Positions 11,101 through 16,290 of a stretch of DNA of 28,325 nucleotides are shown here, piece by piece. The translations under genes and the position numbers were made by a program. Below the pieces are notes generated by a model. It saw only the letters and a list, made by a program, of their open reading frames with translations, had not been told where the DNA came from and did no database searches. The first letter of the stretch is position 1. Each line of letters starts with the position of its first letter. The stretch comes from Competibacteraceae bacterium UBA6584 (GTDB taxonomy: Bacteria; Pseudomonadota; Gammaproteobacteria; Competibacterales; Competibacteraceae): positions 11,254-39,578 of the forward strand of contig DJIW01000130.1 in NCBI GenBank assembly GCA_002433805.1, read 5' to 3'.

Positions 11101-12862
11101 CGGGTCTTGGCATCGTCTCCGGCGGCAGCAATTCCCCTTCCAGCACCGGCTGATCGAGCGAGGGCGGACGGATGTCCGCCAAGCCGGCCGCCGCTGGCGA
11201 GGAGCCCAATGGGACCGTGCGCGGCTCTTGCGCCGCGCGCGCGAGGCGGGCCGTTTCCGCTCGCCTAGCCGCTTCTTCGTCAATCCGTCCCAGTTCGCGC
11301 TGGATGCCCGCGCGCTGCCAGTCGCCCAACTCGGCCAGGGGTTGCGCTTCGCTGGCCGAATCCGCCATCGCAGGCGCGAGCCCCAGCCCCAAAGATGGGT
11401 CGAACGAACCCGGAAGGCCCGGCTCGCCGGTGGGCGTGATCGCGGAACGGGTTAGCCGTCTGGCCTGTTCCGCCTGGATTTCCTGGCGGGCGATCACCAC
11501 CTGATTTTTGGCGGCATCCGTCAGTTTCCCGCGCTGTTCGGCCCGATCGAAGGCATCGAGCGTTTGCGTTAAATCCTCATCATTGGCATTCAGAAGATTG
11601 TTGCGGAAGCATTCGGAATGGGCGAGGGTGTCGGTCGCATCCGCCGTCGCCGCCCGATCGCTTTGCGCGTTGGCGATGCGCTGGCCGCCCGCGCCAAAGG
11701 CGCCGCCGGTCGCCAATCCCAACAAGCCGCCCAAGGCGGCGGATTCCGCTACGCCTCGCATCATCGGCTGATCCATGCCGACGTTTTCGCCGATCTTTTC
11801 GCCGCCGGATTGGAGATATTCTTCAGCGCCTTCGCCCAACGCGCCTTTCAAAAGCCCGTTGACGATAGAGCGGCTCCCTTCGCCGCCCAACGCCCGCATG
11901 AGCGCGCCTTCCGCGCCGCCCTTGGTGAGGATGCTGGCCAGCGTGCCGAGCGAACCGGACACCGCCGCCGTTTTCGATCCCGCGGTTTGCGCGATTCGCG
12001 CGCGGGCGTCAGCGTCCGAAACGCCCTGTTGCCGCAAGGCGGCATAATCGGGGAATTGTGCGGCCAGTTGATCGGCCGGCATCGCGTGAATTTGTTCTTG
12101 CGCCCCCAAAGCGGACGTGCCGCCGGAAATCGGGGCATTCATGCCGATGGCGACCCGTTCGCCGATCTTCGCGGCCCGTTCCGCCGATGCGCCACGCGCG
12201 AGCGCGGCCGCTCGCGCGGCTCCGGCAGGCGCGGTGATCCCCAGCATGTAGGGCAACGATTCGCCGATCATGCCCGCCATGTTGACCGGGTCGGTCACGA
12301 CATCCTTGACGTAACCCCAGTCCAGCGCCCGCTGACCCATCTCGGCGCGCTGCCGCTGTACGCGGTCGGTTTCCAGCGGGGATGAAATGGCGGCTTGCGC
12401 TTGCTGCGTCCCCGCCGCAAACGGGGTGATGTCTTCCGGCCGAACCCGCAAATTCTCGTCGCCGGTCGCGTCCGCCGCGACGTTTTGCAAGCTGGCTTGC
12501 AAAGAGCGTCGCCCCCGATCGAGATAACCGCCGGTCGCGATATCCGCCAGCGAATAGAGGGCCGGACCCAAACCGGCCGCGCCGCGCGCCGCGCCGCTCC
12601 CCAACGCGCTGGCGGTATCGAGCGCGGTTTGAAAAAATCCGCCGGTCTCCTGCCGGGTCGGCTTCGGGAGCCGGGGCGGGTCGGGCAAGCTGGCCGTGAG
12701 CTGGCGCAGCCGGTCCAACGGCAGCGGCGCCAGCCTTGGGCCGAGCGGCGGGGTGGCCGACGGTGAAACCGCCGCCGGATCGCCGGCGGCCGGCGGCGAG
12801 TTCCAGAGGTCGGGCAACCGCGCGGGCGCGGCATAAAGAGGGTCATCCCACCAGTTGGGCAT
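2198..12862 (-). CDS. Giant polyvalent phage protein (3554 aa), probably ejected with DNA
   Basis: ATG at 12862 has a GGAG ribosome site 8 nt upstream. The N-terminus (1-400) is proline/alanine-rich with glycine-rich hydrophobic stretches near 85-115, 195-225 and 335-395. Rough domain positions: ParB-like segment about 740-855 (DGHHQW near 820); Q/G-rich linker near 892-925; zincin with HEALH at 1172-1176 and a possible third ligand in DEESVAYL near 1245; three related LPD3/PBECR-like modules near 1340-1455, 1600-1705 and 2420-2530; two ART-PolyVal-like domains (YHGT near 1753 and 2040); a BECR-fold nuclease-like segment near 2165-2300 (DFVWG, GIAHILEAR); an LPD38-like region from about 2625 with a hydrophobic helix near 3205-3228; and a charged coiled coil at the end. 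Such proteins are thought to enter the host with the genome and counter defence. It is the last gene of the late operon. Domain names are from memory of the families. Confidence 0.85.
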   Translation of the reverse strand: MPNWWDDPLYAAPARLPDLWNSPPAAGDPAAVSPSATPPLGPRLAPLPLDRLRQLTASLPDPPRLPKPTRQETGGFFQTALDTASALGSGAARGAAGLGPALYSLADIATGGYLDRGRRSLQASLQNVAADATGDENLRVRPEDITPFAAGTQQAQAAISSPLETDRVQRQRAEMGQRALDWGYVKDVVTDPVNMAGMIGESLPYMLGITAPAGAARAAALARGASAERAAKIGERVAIGMNAPISGGTSALGAQEQIHAMPADQLAAQFPDYAALRQQGVSDADARARIAQTAGSKTAAVSGSLGTLASILTKGGAEGALMRALGGEGSRSIVNGLLKGALGEGAEEYLQSGGEKIGENVGMDQPMMRGVAESAALGGLLGLATGGAFGAGGQRIANAQSDRAATADATDTLAHSECFRNNLLNANDEDLTQTLDAFDRAEQRGKLTDAAKNQVVIARQEIQAEQARRLTRSAITPTGEPGLPGSFDPSLGLGLAPAMADSASEAQPLAELGDWQRAGIQRELGRIDEEAARRAETARLARAAQEPRTVPLGSSPAAAGLADIRPPSLDQPVLEGELLPPETMPRPVRRAALADEVSALNRSPGQISARSPLLAGPDASVGSAPPSGPPGLPAPALDWADLAVLEDLGVSAPLPVPVAPDNAIRPERGQAIERTPPTGRSAERTTADAEDRARLAEMMGPRPSPPSPPLLPQGQEPLAPRPDEGRTAHPAIQGGRLAFPAETGTLGIPNAEMPQIAAADRGALVNFLKARGIGHATAEISPSLLRPSQAEFDPEKVAQAQEAKGGDRSILASSDGRVLDGHHQWLAALQRGEPVKVMRLDAPIDRLFDVVRRFPSATRNEPGQPLAPPPGEEAAVLPPQPEIVNDRPRPQARQNALQTQTEGQGQGQVQAEPQGQRQGEIQALLDRGGASLAPAPADTEATSAEPSPQRRYSIRPTGYPDGSWHVVGQNGAIWRFGTPEGKPAKRFKTERAAMAAAGKLNARPAASSELAPGRSAVTAKPLPVAARWNRAAPASTYKDHKAIKIEVTPAVNKAQADERTTFGYRDNSRPTRSGAGFTLRDLKDRFNSPTAPRPSRGDSAGNLPLTPAQARAQLADALGERHIEALEQSGRLIIHRDDPTRTGAAGFVDRDGVIHLVAPNLENGDALSVALHEALHVAKDERFTEGDRAKIRIAHAALRLFGLKNFIGNPGFTDLARQVRRLAAQGDQTALDAIAKARREDPNNADEESVAYLSQYADINKPLVQRVLAAIRAALYRMGLKVQLTADDVRALALSALKNQARAAAKKTRTARARGAQPAFSRLDDPLRQARNFSEARETAKAFLGKPLTSQDGLIASLSRNNIDKMLSASAARKSVSVREHVLAVANLDLLFSRSLEGWAKTDKHQDPNVKAIHRLFAPMFVGDQARLVKITVKEFSIPEQGNRIYSVEALEVTDESPVPEMVDADRADGSRLLTGPTGHVETLIQRIRDFNSGTAYSLPDFAPTEADRAEVERQMKAVKEIRDAQGRLLAPNGAPSNLNERQWKQTRTPFFKDWFGDWEYAAHQRAIDAISPAEAAAVSGKTLQELNRDVLRYVDSRYLHGETRQFENLETRDLIAVSKTALRKAMSGHAGEQKMRAATVIPDLIRVAHKVFSAKDERGRPDIKAYHYYVAPVKIQGEIRYAKLVVRELTDGKKFYDHELSEVSGGAGQHEAASTTLGAQPSPPALDHIVHHGWQKFQGDVSQVVDENGEPSVVYHGTNAVRYKPGDYQPGNPAAVQELAAMARPWFQSNEPDRIANVFERWHEYGLKGMEGYRPGETYYISAETAEKARRLYQESKGKASPPKESMGFDIFRMPGKSKELGVHLGTQQQALARGAPFQFFLNLKNPLRLNDLGTWHFKAVMQAAKAGGVALNAEDQAAISKATNKNEAVRQWLRQKGVDGIVYRNDAEGSGDSYIALAQNQIKSASDNAGTFSSRSPRTDYSQPATEDDAAEQARLWEEFQQIRSQFKEREARATAFERWFGEGTEGITARDGKALVLYHGTPTEFYRFDAGRSGINSRHPTSGLGFFMTADRGAAARYGSNVLELHAKIDKPYFLTDADLMAVDSVEAAVKFKRRLQEKGHDGAVVSGPGMAPYVIAFESRQVKLASNQNPTDSPDFRFSRSAMKSVGANIRRGLDALTKALLDKTSVHRAMYRPGLGWVDFVWGSEGRVTPSGKTKGAMGIAHILEARQRKDGLTGQETIAFLDDIVATIASGNEFNRMAVEKSTRVGLERNRTIVWLTRNEGSNAWVVTGYEKNPDGRTAGRAAERSTLDAASLTRSAKGAGQDESLSPSDPNRHSRPGLAQSGDQNPTDNPDFRYSMPAPSLRERIKSLPPIKIDFALPETMPFAQARQQALASAKQSLLTDGRGDSAPRAFKTKEGEEIWVSMSGLRAAISKHSGIQKMRLLPQLNRLIENSYFAMPEKDLKADRRKTPNLRGYRYYLTKAELDSKQYYVKLAVREIEDGGIRRNFYDHELLEVSEVAGESGTAHLSAAGNPPATTSLKAIIGHIFGENQADDHAVINDKAPAGLYESQQPKPSDLLNLNAEATDTITPSQNDKNRHSRPGRPVGPAEPPAETMAQAFQRAVQDKFVRFQVVQDWLKRSGINLTPSADVYGAEALAPKKTAAETETAREKILKPLIARAAKNGWALSGGDLLAAIEDGQPLPATFKPSVGEYLHAAHAKERNAAIAKINPQYRDGGSGLTDAQADAILARYRGVRGFSLFERLAADFRGITDLTRSRLLGAGIISKETADAWRTAYSRYVPLKGGPENAAQPSGAGPGISVAGRQRRALGHALRDENIVENIWRDHERAIALGHKQEVARALREFLRQANHSRIGTEGQPEKRAVLAQGWVHQVWIEGSPLGAFQSYNEARAAMAQDSLDTGRALSKYAVRHQMADQSVVYMGRPMLADNEIALYEDGQLVRLQLNDELLARAARNLGADAANGLLKMGQSFNRWLSGAYTGYNPEFILTNVARDMTAGTINLTGKYGIKTAGRALAAYPGAVKALWRYIRTGHDPLVERYRAAGGSTGAAYLSDLERIGSDIKRVFQDLQGARETWAGGDRAGAVRVAVADKIRVVGRRIENLNKIGENALRVATFKTLLDAGKSEVEAARAAGEVTVNFNRKGELTAQLGGLYLFFNPSVQGTKIMWDALFKGPHRRQAQALAGGLALLAFSIAQSARGGSDDDEKRWQRIQSYTKDRNLVIPIGQELLTIPVPYGYGAFWSLGNILSDLMSGEDGVKAGIRLASTVFEQFSPIGNPFAGDEASAENLLTFLPTAIKPAMSVAMNRTELGRPVMPEVKAWEPGQPDSRRMWRSTQGTMWERAAEAMNRWSGGDRYRGGLVDVSPETLKLIWTTFAGGAGQFATDAANLPIMMYQGAGETIEPREIPILRRFFKTATIQDARAVFNAQAGAIQEALATFNAARRDRNFEAARDIQSEHRELLALGRTLRSAQQAVRARRQMEDEIGRSDLPLAEKRRQLDALEQKEEAIYSKFHDLFMAAKRREAA
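5040..5060. repeat. Linker repeat in the giant gene, copy 1 of R
   Basis: 21 bp identical to 5832-5852, encoding the minus-strand linker NRHSRPG in both places. The copies flank the third LPD3-like module, so the module between them looks like an exchangeable cassette. Confidence 0.8.
5782..5852. repeat. Linker repeats in the giant gene, copies of L and R
   Basis: 5782-5814 matches 6379-6411 at 30 of 33 bases and encodes the linker NPTD(N/S)PDFR(Y/F)S. 5832-5852 is identical to 5040-5060. The L copies bracket the BECR-like nuclease segment and the R copies bracket the third LPD3-like module. The repeats therefore fall at domain boundaries. Confidence 0.8.
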
Positions 12863-12916
12863 ACCTGTATCTCCAAGCCGCCGGCTGTCGGCCCCGCGCG
12901 GGCGCGGGCGCCCGGA

Positions 12917-12944
12917 TTGACCTTGCGGCCGGGTTGGCTATGCT
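12917..12944 (+). promoter_or_regulatory. Sigma70-type promoter for the TPR gene
   Basis: TTGACC (12917-12922), a 16-bp spacer and TATGCT (12939-12944). The ATG of the TPR gene begins 6 bp after the -10, so the message would be leaderless or nearly so. The same -35/16 bp/-10 combination stands before the DUF1640 gene at 14357. Confidence 0.6.
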
Positions 12945-12950
12945 GTCGGC

Positions 12951-13454
12951 ATGACCGTCAATGACACCCTGGTTGCCTTCGCCCTGATCGTCGCCATCGT
13001 CACCTTGCTGGTGGCGTTGCTGGCCTATTGGGAATTCGGGCGCATCAGGCAACTGCGCGAGGAATTGGAAGCCTTTCAGGCTGACTTGCGGCAACGGTTC
13101 TTTCGTTCCCAAAAGGCGCAACAGCGCATCATCGCCAGCTACGGCGTCGCCGATCCCGCCCAAAAAATCGCCCTGCTGCAATCGGCCATCGACGCCGATC
13201 CCGACAGCTTCAACGCCTATAACGCCTTGGGTTATGCCCATCTGGCGCAACGCGACGCGCATTCCGCCGCCGCCGCGTTCAAAGAGGCCACCATCCGCCA
13301 TCCCGACGCCAAAGAAGGCTATTTCGACTTGGCGGAAGCCTACCGGCAACTGGGGCGGATCGACCTGTGCAAGGCGGCGCTGGAACAAGCCTGCAAGCGC
13401 GATCCCACCGCGAAAGACGATTTGCTGGCCGATAGCCGCTTTCAGGGGCTGTAG
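12951..13454 (+). CDS. Membrane-anchored TPR protein
   Basis: The 167-aa product has one N-terminal transmembrane helix (LVAFALIVAIVTLLVALLAYW, residues 7-27). A charged, possibly coiled linker (RIRQLREELEAFQADLRQRFF) follows. Then come two to three TPR-like helix pairs, around residues 75-160: NAYNALGYAHLAQRDAHSAAAAFKEA, then GYFDLAEAYRQLGRIDLCKAALEQAC. TPRs bind partner proteins, so this is probably a scaffold at the inner face of the membrane. No enzymatic motif is seen. It is the first plus-strand gene of island 1, beside the start of the giant gene and divergent from it. There is no ribosome site; the promoter -10 ends only 6 bp before ATG. It looks like a host-derived moron. Confidence 0.8.
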   Translation: MTVNDTLVAFALIVAIVTLLVALLAYWEFGRIRQLREELEAFQADLRQRFFRSQKAQQRIIASYGVADPAQKIALLQSAIDADPDSFNAYNALGYAHLAQRDAHSAAAAFKEATIRHPDAKEGYFDLAEAYRQLGRIDLCKAALEQACKRDPTAKDDLLADSRFQGL

Positions 13455-13514
13455 CCGCCCTGGGCCCCGCGCGGGCGCGATGGCCCGTCCCTTCAGCGCC
13501 AAAAACCGTGCGCA

Positions 13515-13544
13515 TTGCCTAAAAGCAACTCCCCCAGTTATCCT
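13515..13544 (+). promoter_or_regulatory. Candidate promoter for pyrF
   Basis: TTGCCT (13515-13520), an 18-bp spacer and TATCCT (13539-13544) lie 64-76 bp upstream of the two candidate pyrF starts. The match is moderate. The preceding 13461-13480 contains a 17-bp GC-rich sequence (GGCCCCGCGCGGGCGCG) also found just upstream of the TPR promoter near 12890. Confidence 0.45.
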
Positions 13545-13619
13545 GTTGGGCTGCGGCCAGCCGCACGGCGGCATGCCCTGCGCGCGCCGCTTGCCCGCCA
13601 CCACACGATGAGAACCGTC

Positions 13620-14327
13620 ATGGCCAAAAATATCCCTTTGCAGGAGCGCATCATTTTTGCGCTCGACGTTGACTCCCAACAAGAAGCCGAGCGCTGGGTC
13701 GACCGGCTGGGGGATCATGTCCACTTTTACAAAGTCGGCCTGCAACTCTTTATGGCCGGTTGGTTCCACGTCATCGATATGATCGTGGAACGGGGACACA
13801 AGGTGATGGTGGATTTGAAGTTCTTCGACATCCCTGAAACCGTGGCGCTGGCGGTGAAGGAATTGAACAAGCACAAGGCTGCCTTTATCACCGTGCACGG
13901 CAACGACCCGATCTTGCAGGCCGCCATCTCCGAACGGAACAGCGCCCAGATTCTGGCGGTGACCGTGCTCACCAGCTTTGACGAATCCGACATGCGCGAG
14001 ATGGGGTTTACCGGCACCGTTGAGGATTTGGTTTACATGCGCGCCAAGAAAGCGCTGGACTTGGGCTGCGATGGCGTGATTTCGTCGGGGCTGGAGGTCC
14101 CGCGCCTGCGGGATGGGCTCGGCGATAAGTTTCTGATCGTGACGCCCGGCATCCGCCCAGGGACCAATGATGTCGTCAAGGACGACGATCAAAAGCGCAT
14201 CGCCACCGCCAACCAAGCGATCAAGAACGGCGCGGATTACGTGGTCGTCGGCCGCCCGATCCGCAACGCTAAAGACCCGGTCGCTGTCGTTAAGTCCATG
14301 CAAGACGAAATCTCGCGGGCGCTCTGA
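13620..14327 (+). CDS. pyrF: Orotidine 5'-phosphate decarboxylase
   Basis: The 235-aa product has the usual length of bacterial PyrF and converts OMP to UMP in pyrimidine synthesis. Visible motifs are IIFALDVD near the N-terminus, the catalytic DLKFFDIPETV (the DxKxxD array, about residues 61-71), VTVHG, ILAVTVLTS, and the phosphate-binding end IVTPGIRPG plus NGADYVVVGRPI. All catalytic residues are present, so it should be active. The start could be ATG at 13608 or 13620; neither has a strong ribosome site, and 13620 gives the typical N-terminus. A housekeeping gene inside a phage late region, among small coiled-coil genes, is unexpected. It may be a captured host gene boosting UMP supply, or part of an embedded host segment. 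Confidence 0.9.
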   Translation: MAKNIPLQERIIFALDVDSQQEAERWVDRLGDHVHFYKVGLQLFMAGWFHVIDMIVERGHKVMVDLKFFDIPETVALAVKELNKHKAAFITVHGNDPILQAAISERNSAQILAVTVLTSFDESDMREMGFTGTVEDLVYMRAKKALDLGCDGVISSGLEVPRLRDGLGDKFLIVTPGIRPGTNDVVKDDDQKRIATANQAIKNGADYVVVGRPIRNAKDPVAVVKSMQDEISRAL

Positions 14328-14356
14328 ACGTTGACTGAGCGACCCGGTGGGCGGGA

Positions 14357-14384
14357 TTGACCCGCCAAACCGATCCGGTATGCT
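14357..14384 (+). promoter_or_regulatory. Promoter for the DUF1640 gene
   Basis: TTGACC (14357-14362), a 16-bp spacer and TATGCT (14379-14384), 25 bp before the ATG. The -35 is embedded in an inverted repeat, GGCGGG (14350-14355) and CCCGCC (14361-14366), which could be a regulator site or a terminator remnant of pyrF. Confidence 0.65.
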
Positions 14385-14408
14385 GCGGTCCAAAGGACGG
14401 GAGGAGCC

Positions 14409-14723
14409 ATGACCACGTTGACTTTCGACACGCTGGCTTACGCCAAAACGCTCAAAGACGCCGGTTTCACGGCCGAGCAGGCCGAGGCGCAGGCCGGCGC
14501 GCTGGCGGGCGTGCTGAAAACCGGCACGGACAATCTGGCGACCAAGGGCGACCTGGATCAGGTCGAAAAGGGGCTGAAAAGAGACATCGACCTGTTGCGC
14601 GCCGAGATGAACCAGCGCGCCGCCGAGACGAAGGCCGAACTGATTCGGTGGGTGGTCGGCGTGGGCATCCTGCAAACCACGCTGCTGGTGGGTATCCTCG
14701 CCCGGCTGGCGAAGGTGATCTGA
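14409..14723 (+). CDS. DUF1640-like coiled-coil membrane protein
   Basis: ATG at 14409 follows a GGGAGGAG ribosome site. The 104-aa protein starts with the typical FDTLAYAKTLKDAGFTAEQAEAQA segment. It continues with a coiled coil (KGDLDQVEKGLKRDIDLLRAEMNQ, residues 46-75) and ends in a single transmembrane helix (IRWVVGVGILQTTLLVGILARL, residues 79-100). This order is characteristic of DUF1640, a family related to mitochondrial CCDC90/MCUR1-type coiled-coil proteins with no settled bacterial function. It would be tail-anchored with the coiled coil in the cytoplasm. It has its own promoter and lies 81 bp after pyrF. The family call is good; the role in the phage is unknown. Confidence 0.8.
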   Translation: MTTLTFDTLAYAKTLKDAGFTAEQAEAQAGALAGVLKTGTDNLATKGDLDQVEKGLKRDIDLLRAEMNQRAAETKAELIRWVVGVGILQTTLLVGILARLAKVI

Positions 14724-14729
14724 CCGCCA

Positions 14730-14758
14730 TTGACCCCACCACCCGGCGGGCGTAGCTT
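14730..14758 (+). promoter_or_regulatory. Promoter upstream of the 81-aa gene
   Basis: TTGACC (14730-14735), a 17-bp spacer and TAGCTT (14753-14758). The stretch TTGACCCC...CGGCGGGCGTA closely resembles the promoter at 22430-22458 in island 2, so the two islands share promoter stock. Confidence 0.55.
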
Positions 14759-14783
14759 CTTGCTGCTGCAAATGGAGGAAGCT

Positions 14784-15029
14784 ATGAGCAAACTGGCCGA
14801 TCAAGTCTTGGAATTTTCTCCGCAGGAATTGGGGCTTTTGGAGCAGATTCTCCAGCGCGAAGTAGAAAGCCACCCGGAAACCGCTGATATTGTTCGGCCA
14901 TTGCTTGATAAGGTGACCGCTCATTTCGCGGCGGCATGGCCTTACGATTACAAAATCTACCAGGAAGAAACGGCTTTCTTGAAGCAAGCCTTCAAAGCTC
15001 TTGATGATCAGAGAAAGAAAAAATCTTGA
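14784..15029 (+). CDS. Hypothetical helical protein (81 aa)
   Basis: ATG at 14784 is preceded by GGAGG (14773-14777), a better start than the upstream in-frame codons. The product is soluble and acidic in its first half (LEFSPQELGLLEQILQREVE) with a lysine-rich end (DDQRKKKS). I recognise no domain. It lies between the DUF1640 gene and the C4-type leader of the ORF6N gene; its TGA overlaps a TTGACA that could act as a -35 for that leader. A small regulatory or chaperone-like role is possible but unsupported. Confidence 0.6.
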   Translation: MSKLADQVLEFSPQELGLLEQILQREVESHPETADIVRPLLDKVTAHFAAAWPYDYKIYQEETAFLKQAFKALDDQRKKKS

Positions 15030-15038
15030 CAAGCCTGC

Positions 15039-15066
15039 TTGATCTTCGGTGCCGCTGGTATAAGCT
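15039..15066 (+). promoter_or_regulatory. Promoter of the C4/ORF6N transcript
   Basis: An extended -10, TGG-TATAAG with TATAAG at 15059-15064, lies in front of the structured leader. TTGATC at 15039-15044 can serve as -35 with TAAGCT (15061-15066) at 16-bp spacing. Transcription would start near 15071, just before the first copy of the target sequence. Confidence 0.6.
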
Positions 15067-15070
15067 AGCT

Positions 15071-15257
15071 CTTGGAGCCTAGAAATCTCCACACGTAGCG
15101 GCCCCCGCCCGACATGCGGTTTTTTTGTTTGTCGACTTCCTGCTCTCGATGGTGGGAGGGGATGGGAATATCCGAATACCATCCGCCGTCTACGTGCGGT
15201 TTCTAGCCTCCCGCCGCCCCAACGCCAGGGGTATCTAGAGATCACGTAGGAGGCCAA
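15071..15257 (+). promoter_or_regulatory. Structured leader with alternative pairings controlling ORF6N translation
   Basis: Three related segments are seen. Copy 1 is CTAGAAA (15079-15085) plus CACGTAG (15092-15098). The antisense segment is CTACGTG (15190-15196) plus TTTCTAG (15200-15206). Copy 2 is CTAGAGA (15235-15241) plus CACGTAG (15243-15249), which runs into the AGGAGG ribosome site (15248-15253). The antisense can pair with either copy, so pairing with copy 2 should hide the ribosome site. Between copy 1 and the antisense lies a short CCGC/GCGG stem followed by seven T (15120-15126), a possible early terminator. A CCCC/GGGG hairpin sits at 15217-15231. Confidence 0.8.
15151..15215 (+). 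ncRNA. C4-type antisense RNA core (copy A)
   Basis: The outer stem GGTGGGAGG (15151-15159) pairs with CCTCCCGCC (15207-15215) with one wobble. An inner hairpin GGATGG (15160-15165)/CCATCC (15179-15184) has the loop GAATATCCGAATA. The antisense segment lies between the inner hairpin and the closing strand. This is the layout of the C4 RNA of phages P1 and P7, about 77 nt, which is cut from the same transcript as the antirepressor message it represses by pairing at the ribosome site. The inner loop matches the other copy in this window (consensus GGAAWA..CC.AATACC). The C4 assignment is from memory of that system and its architecture. Confidence 0.8.
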
Positions 15258-15971
15258 ATGGCCACTCAGCTTGTCCGTATTTCCAACGAAGTCGAAATCC
15301 CTTATCTGACCCACAACGATCAGCCCGTCCTGACCTTCGCGCTGATCGACAAGGTTCACAATCGGGTTGAAGGAACCGCCCGCAAGCGCTTCAGCGATAA
15401 TCGCAAACGGTTTATAGAGAAGGAAGACTTCTATGAGCTTGATTTTGAAAGTCTGTCCGTTTTTCGGACAGAGTTCCCAGAGGCGGTTGGAGCTAACGCC
15501 CCCGGCCTGACGCTGATCACCGAATCCGGCTACCTGATGCTGGTGAAGTCCTTCACCGATGACCTCAGTTGGCAAATCCAACGCCAGTTGGTGAAGCTCT
15601 ACTTCCGCGTCAAGGAAATAGCGCACGCCGCGCCCAAGCCCGGCATCCCCGACGAACAGTGGCGGGAAATCCTGACCTTGATTCACGCCATCGGCACCCA
15701 TTGCCATTTCAGCGGGCGAGCCAGCGACGCCCTGCACGAGCGGTTGCGCTGGTTTGGCGGCGTCCCGTCCAGCCGCCTGCTCGCGCCCGAACGGTTCGAG
15801 GACGCCAAGCGGGAATTGGCGGCGCTGGCCGAACTCGCCGACCAGCATTTCGCACGCTGGGTGAGCGCCGACAACGAGTTCATCGACCAGGTGTTGCGGC
15901 CGCCGGTGTCGGTGCGCAAAGTGCGCGCTTTGGTGCGCCGGCAGAATCTGCAACCGGGACTGAACCTCTAG
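15258..15971 (+). CDS. ORF6N-domain phage antirepressor
   Basis: ATG at 15258 has AGGAGG 4 nt upstream. The 237-aa product begins with an ORF6N domain (about residues 8-110). Its typical run is VPyL-like IPYLTHNDQPVLTFALIDKVH, then GTARKRFSDNRKRFIEKEDFYELDF, then SGYLMLVKSFTDDLSWQIQRQLVKLYF. ORF6N is a DNA-binding module of phage antirepressors and KilA-N-type regulators. The C-terminal 125 residues are helical and charged (ELAALAELADQHFARWVSADNEF) and not assigned. A C4-type antisense leader controls it, as ant is controlled in P1/P7. It probably inactivates a phage repressor when released from RNA control. It is followed directly by three coiled-coil cassettes. Confidence 0.85.
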   Translation: MATQLVRISNEVEIPYLTHNDQPVLTFALIDKVHNRVEGTARKRFSDNRKRFIEKEDFYELDFESLSVFRTEFPEAVGANAPGLTLITESGYLMLVKSFTDDLSWQIQRQLVKLYFRVKEIAHAAPKPGIPDEQWREILTLIHAIGTHCHFSGRASDALHERLRWFGGVPSSRLLAPERFEDAKRELAALAELADQHFARWVSADNEFIDQVLRPPVSVRKVRALVRRQNLQPGLNL

Positions 15972-16005
15972 TGGGCCGCCAATGGATTGACAGCTTGACC
16001 CGCCC

Positions 16006-16057
16006 CGCGCCACGGACGGCGCTATACTCGCCGAATCGAAAGGAGACCGCCGATGAC
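16006..16057 (+). repeat. 52-bp promoter/ribosome-site repeat, copy A
   Basis: Identical over 52 bp to 23373-23424. It contains the inverted repeat GCGCC-N6-GGCGC (16007-16022), TATACT as -10 (16023-16028), an AAAGGAG ribosome site and the start codon at 16053. Upstream TTGACC (15995-16000) is 22 bp from the -10, too far for a standard -35. The promoter may therefore rely on the -10 or an activator. Confidence 0.8.
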
Positions 16058-16286
16058 GCCTGAAGAACTCGCCAGCGTGACGCTCGAACACCTTCGCCAC
16101 ATCCGCAAGCGCGTGGATCAGATCGCCGATGACGTGGATATCGTCAAGGCGCGCCTCACCTCGCTCGAAAGCCAAGCGGCCAGCATCCACGCGGATATGG
16201 CGATCGTGCATGTGCGGATCGACCGGGTGGATTCCAGGCTGGACCACCTGGAACGCCGCCTGGACTTGAGCGATGCCCCGCCCTGA
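16053..16286 (+). CDS. Small coiled-coil protein, family member A (77 aa)
   Basis: ATG at 16053 follows an AAAGGAG ribosome site. The product is almost entirely a heptad-patterned coiled coil (QIADDVDIVKARLTSLESQA and following). The family end is HLERRLDLSDAPP. The N-terminus MTPEELASVTLEHLR is shared with member C at 16614. No enzymatic or DNA-binding motif is visible. Such repeats of leucine, valine and isoleucine at heptad positions indicate oligomerisation, possibly with the paralogues next to it. It is cotranscribed with, or simply follows, the ORF6N gene and carries its own promoter repeat. Confidence 0.75.
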   Translation: MTPEELASVTLEHLRHIRKRVDQIADDVDIVKARLTSLESQAASIHADMAIVHVRIDRVDSRLDHLERRLDLSDAPP

Positions 16287-16290
16287 CCCC

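Noticed and set aside
15071..15257. Metabolite riboswitch or retron-type RNA
   Set aside because: The duplicated target with an intervening complement, the conserved two-stem core and the antirepressor downstream fit a C4-type antisense RNA better; no reverse transcriptase or known aptamer pattern is seen.
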